Part shown: positions 62,248 to 64,000 of the stretch, piece by piece
Position numbering within the stretch: position 1 is the first letter of the stretch
Layout: the number at the start of each line of letters is the position of its first letter
Source of the DNA: Bacteroidota bacterium
Lineage (GTDB): Bacteria; Bacteroidota; Bacteroidia; Chitinophagales; BACL12
DNA length: 64,000 nt
Assembly: GCA_016706865.1 (NCBI GenBank)
Contig: JADJIS010000002.1
Span: 248,001 to 312,000 of the forward strand
Reading direction: 5' to 3'
Made by a program: the position numbers and the translations under genes
Notes under the pieces: model-generated
What the model saw: only the letters and a program-made list of their open reading frames with translations
The model's database searches: none
What the model was told of the DNA's origin: nothing

Positions 62248-64000
62248 TGAAAAAATATTTTTCCCTTCTTTTTATTTTTCTCTTTTATACTTTGTGCGTT
62301 TTTTCACAAACTGCGTCAAAACCTAATATTATACTTATTATAGTTGATGATTTAAATGATTATGTGGAAGGCTTCAATGGACAAACTCAAATTACCACCC
62401 CCAATATTAATTTTTTAATTGAAAATGGATATCAGTTTAATAATGCTTTTTGTAACAATCCTGTCTGCGCTGCATCCCGAACTAGTTTTTTAAGTGGTAA
62501 AGATATTTTATATACAAATATCTATGCAAATAACGCATACATAGATGAATTCAGAGATAATTTTACAGAAACATCAAATAATGAGGAAGTAATCACACTG
62601 CCCGAACATTTGAAGGATGTAGGAAATTATTACACTATTGGAGTAAATAAAGTTTTTCACGATCCATTTAATAAAGATTACGATGCAACAACTGCAGATC
62701 CATGCGAAAAGGCATTGTCATGGAGCAGGGTTATTTCCTTTGGTGAATTTGATGAAACAGATTCCATTCTTCTGTCTACAAATGAAGGTGTTGAAAAGTT
62801 TAAATGGGGACGTGTTCCCGATATTTATGAACCCGACATGAAAGATTCACGAGCGGTAGATTCCACAATTAAAGTGCTTACCGAAATTAATACCGGGGAA
62901 ATTGAATTATGTGACAGTTCTTTTTTTCTTGCTTTAGGATTTGCATTACCACATTTAGATCTTTTTGTTCCACAATCCTATTTTTCTGAATTTTATTTGG
63001 AGGATATTTATGCAGCTGATTTTAAAATTCCATACAACTTCCCGGTTAATTCATATCCGCCTAATGGCATCATAATGCCTCCGCAACCGGAAATAAAATG
63101 GAATGATTATTTTAATCTTGGGCCCCTCGGAAAATCGATTGCAATAGGACAAGGAGACATTGAAGAATCATTTACCAATTATACTGATAGCCTTCCATAT
63201 CTCCCCGTGATCGACCCTGACTTTACAGATTCTTTACGTTGGGAGGTTACTGCGGAATCGAAAAGAGCAAATGCCGTAATGGCATATATGGCCGGCGTAA
63301 AAAGCGTTGACTCTCACATAGGAAGAATTTTGGCCTATTTGGAAACAGTACCTGAAATGAAAGAAAATACAATAATTGTTTTAGTTAGTGATAATGGGTT
63401 TTCATTAGGCGAAAAACATCACTGGATGAAACGAAGCCTTTGGGATATGGATATCAGGATTCCTTTTGTTATCTATGATCCAAATAGACCAGGAAATATA
63501 ATTTCCGATAGAACTGTAAGTTTATTAGACCTTTATCCCACTATTTGTGAACTTACTAATACCCCCTATCCTGAATTTTCCGATGGATCAAATTATTTGG
63601 ATGGAAAAAGTATAGTCCCTTTACTCGATAATCCTGAACTTGCGTGGGAACGTCCTGTTTTAATTTCATGGGAGGCAGAAGCGAATAAAGAATGTTCCTG
63701 TTTCCCGCAATTTGCCATCAGATCTGATAAATTTAAATATATTGAATACAGCTCTGATGGTGATGATCCTTTAAATTCCTGCAATCCTGATTCCAGTTTT
63801 AAAGAATCGGAATTTTATGAGATTGGTGTCAATAGAGAAACAGATCCGAATGAGTGGAATAATTTGATCGACAATCCGGATTACGAACCTGTAATTAATT
63901 ATCTTACCCAATGGATGCCTGATGGACCATTTTATCTTAAGAATACCTATAAAATATTAATTAAAAATAATGCCCTGCCATGTCTCGTAAATATAACAGA
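62244..64000 (+). CDS. Secreted sulfatase 6, C-A-A-S-R type, cut by window end
   Basis: Opens with ATGATGAAAAAATAT overlapping the stop of copy 5 by 4 bases. The second ATG (62247) is the likely start of MKKYFSLLFIFLFYTLCVFSQ. At least 585 residues are visible and the frame is open at base 64000. D34/D35 (IVDDLN) and the formylglycine Cys C74 in C-A-A-S-R are present. The pocket block is GFALPHLDLFVPQSYF, with Leu before PH as in copy 2. The active-site block is VSDNGFSLGEKHHW, followed by EFYEIGVNRETDPNEWNN and the start of the Ig-like segment (ALPCLV). PKD and T9SS domains are expected beyond the edge but not seen. Confidence 0.88.
   Translation, partial: MMKKYFSLLFIFLFYTLCVFSQTASKPNIILIIVDDLNDYVEGFNGQTQITTPNINFLIENGYQFNNAFCNNPVCAASRTSFLSGKDILYTNIYANNAYIDEFRDNFTETSNNEEVITLPEHLKDVGNYYTIGVNKVFHDPFNKDYDATTADPCEKALSWSRVISFGEFDETDSILLSTNEGVEKFKWGRVPDIYEPDMKDSRAVDSTIKVLTEINTGEIELCDSSFFLALGFALPHLDLFVPQSYFSEFYLEDIYAADFKIPYNFPVNSYPPNGIIMPPQPEIKWNDYFNLGPLGKSIAIGQGDIEESFTNYTDSLPYLPVIDPDFTDSLRWEVTAESKRANAVMAYMAGVKSVDSHIGRILAYLETVPEMKENTIIVLVSDNGFSLGEKHHWMKRSLWDMDIRIPFVIYDPNRPGNIISDRTVSLLDLYPTICELTNTPYPEFSDGSNYLDGKSIVPLLDNPELAWERPVLISWEAEANKECSCFPQFAIRSDKFKYIEYSSDGDDPLNSCNPDSSFKESEFYEIGVNRETDPNEWNNLIDNPDYEPVINYLTQWMPDGPFYLKNTYKILIKNNALPCLVNIT

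Overview
The window looks like a chromosome segment of a Bacteroidota bacterium, probably an aerobic, gliding-type lineage near Saprospiria/Chitinophagia or Sphingobacteriia. Supporting signs are low GC with AT-rich coding, several matches to the Bacteroidota -7 promoter element TAnnTTTG, a gldH gliding lipoprotein gene, a complete Bat aerotolerance operon, a long-form PurF, and at least eight secreted proteins whose C-termini look like type IX secretion (T9SS) type A sorting domains. No rRNA, tRNA, CRISPR array or transposase gene was seen. All calls were made by reading the sequence; no database search was run.

Layout. 1-5 kb: a truncated secreted protein, then kynurenine/3-hydroxyanthranilate degradation genes (ACMSD, 3-hydroxyanthranilate dioxygenase, a divergent SDR). 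The two minus-strand pathway genes are separated by an MGMT-like gene and a GxxExxY gene flanked by inverted dispersed repeats. 5-11 kb: envelope protein folding (a SlyD-like FKBP and a three-gene PpiC/SurA operon) and a MoxR ATPase. 11-19 kb: a 0.7 kb intergenic repeat block, purF, an ExbD-like small protein without a normal start codon, a large CotH-family T9SS protein and two unknown exported proteins. 19-31.7 kb: korAB (2-oxoglutarate:ferredoxin oxidoreductase), a lysyl-oxidase-like T9SS protein, an outer-membrane barrel, a 2OG-Fe(II) oxygenase, asnS, rpoN and a PAP2-like membrane protein. 32-40.5 kb: the Bat operon (moxR, DUF58, a BatD-like membrane protein, batA, batB, batC, batD, batE), divergent from osmC and a truncated hemoglobin gene. 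41-48.8 kb: queD, glutathione peroxidase, holB-ricT-gldH, a DUF4143 AAA ATPase behind a strong inverted-repeat region, and an exonuclease III.

48.9-64 kb: the most distinctive region, at least six tandem, same-strand, full-length paralogous sulfatases. Each intact copy has a signal peptide, an iduronate-2-sulfatase-like catalytic domain with a formylglycine motif (C-x-P/A-S-R), an Ig-like segment, a PKD domain and a T9SS sorting domain. The fifth copy carries a single-base frameshift just before its catalytic cysteine, and the sixth runs off the window. No SusCD pair, glycoside hydrolase, sulfatase-maturing enzyme or regulator accompanies them here. This looks like an amplified surface or secreted desulfation system, probably acting on sulfated polysaccharide.

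Many intergenic regions are filled with short-word or modular repeats and hairpins (several families, some shared between places tens of kb apart). They account for most long non-coding stretches and produce spurious open frames.
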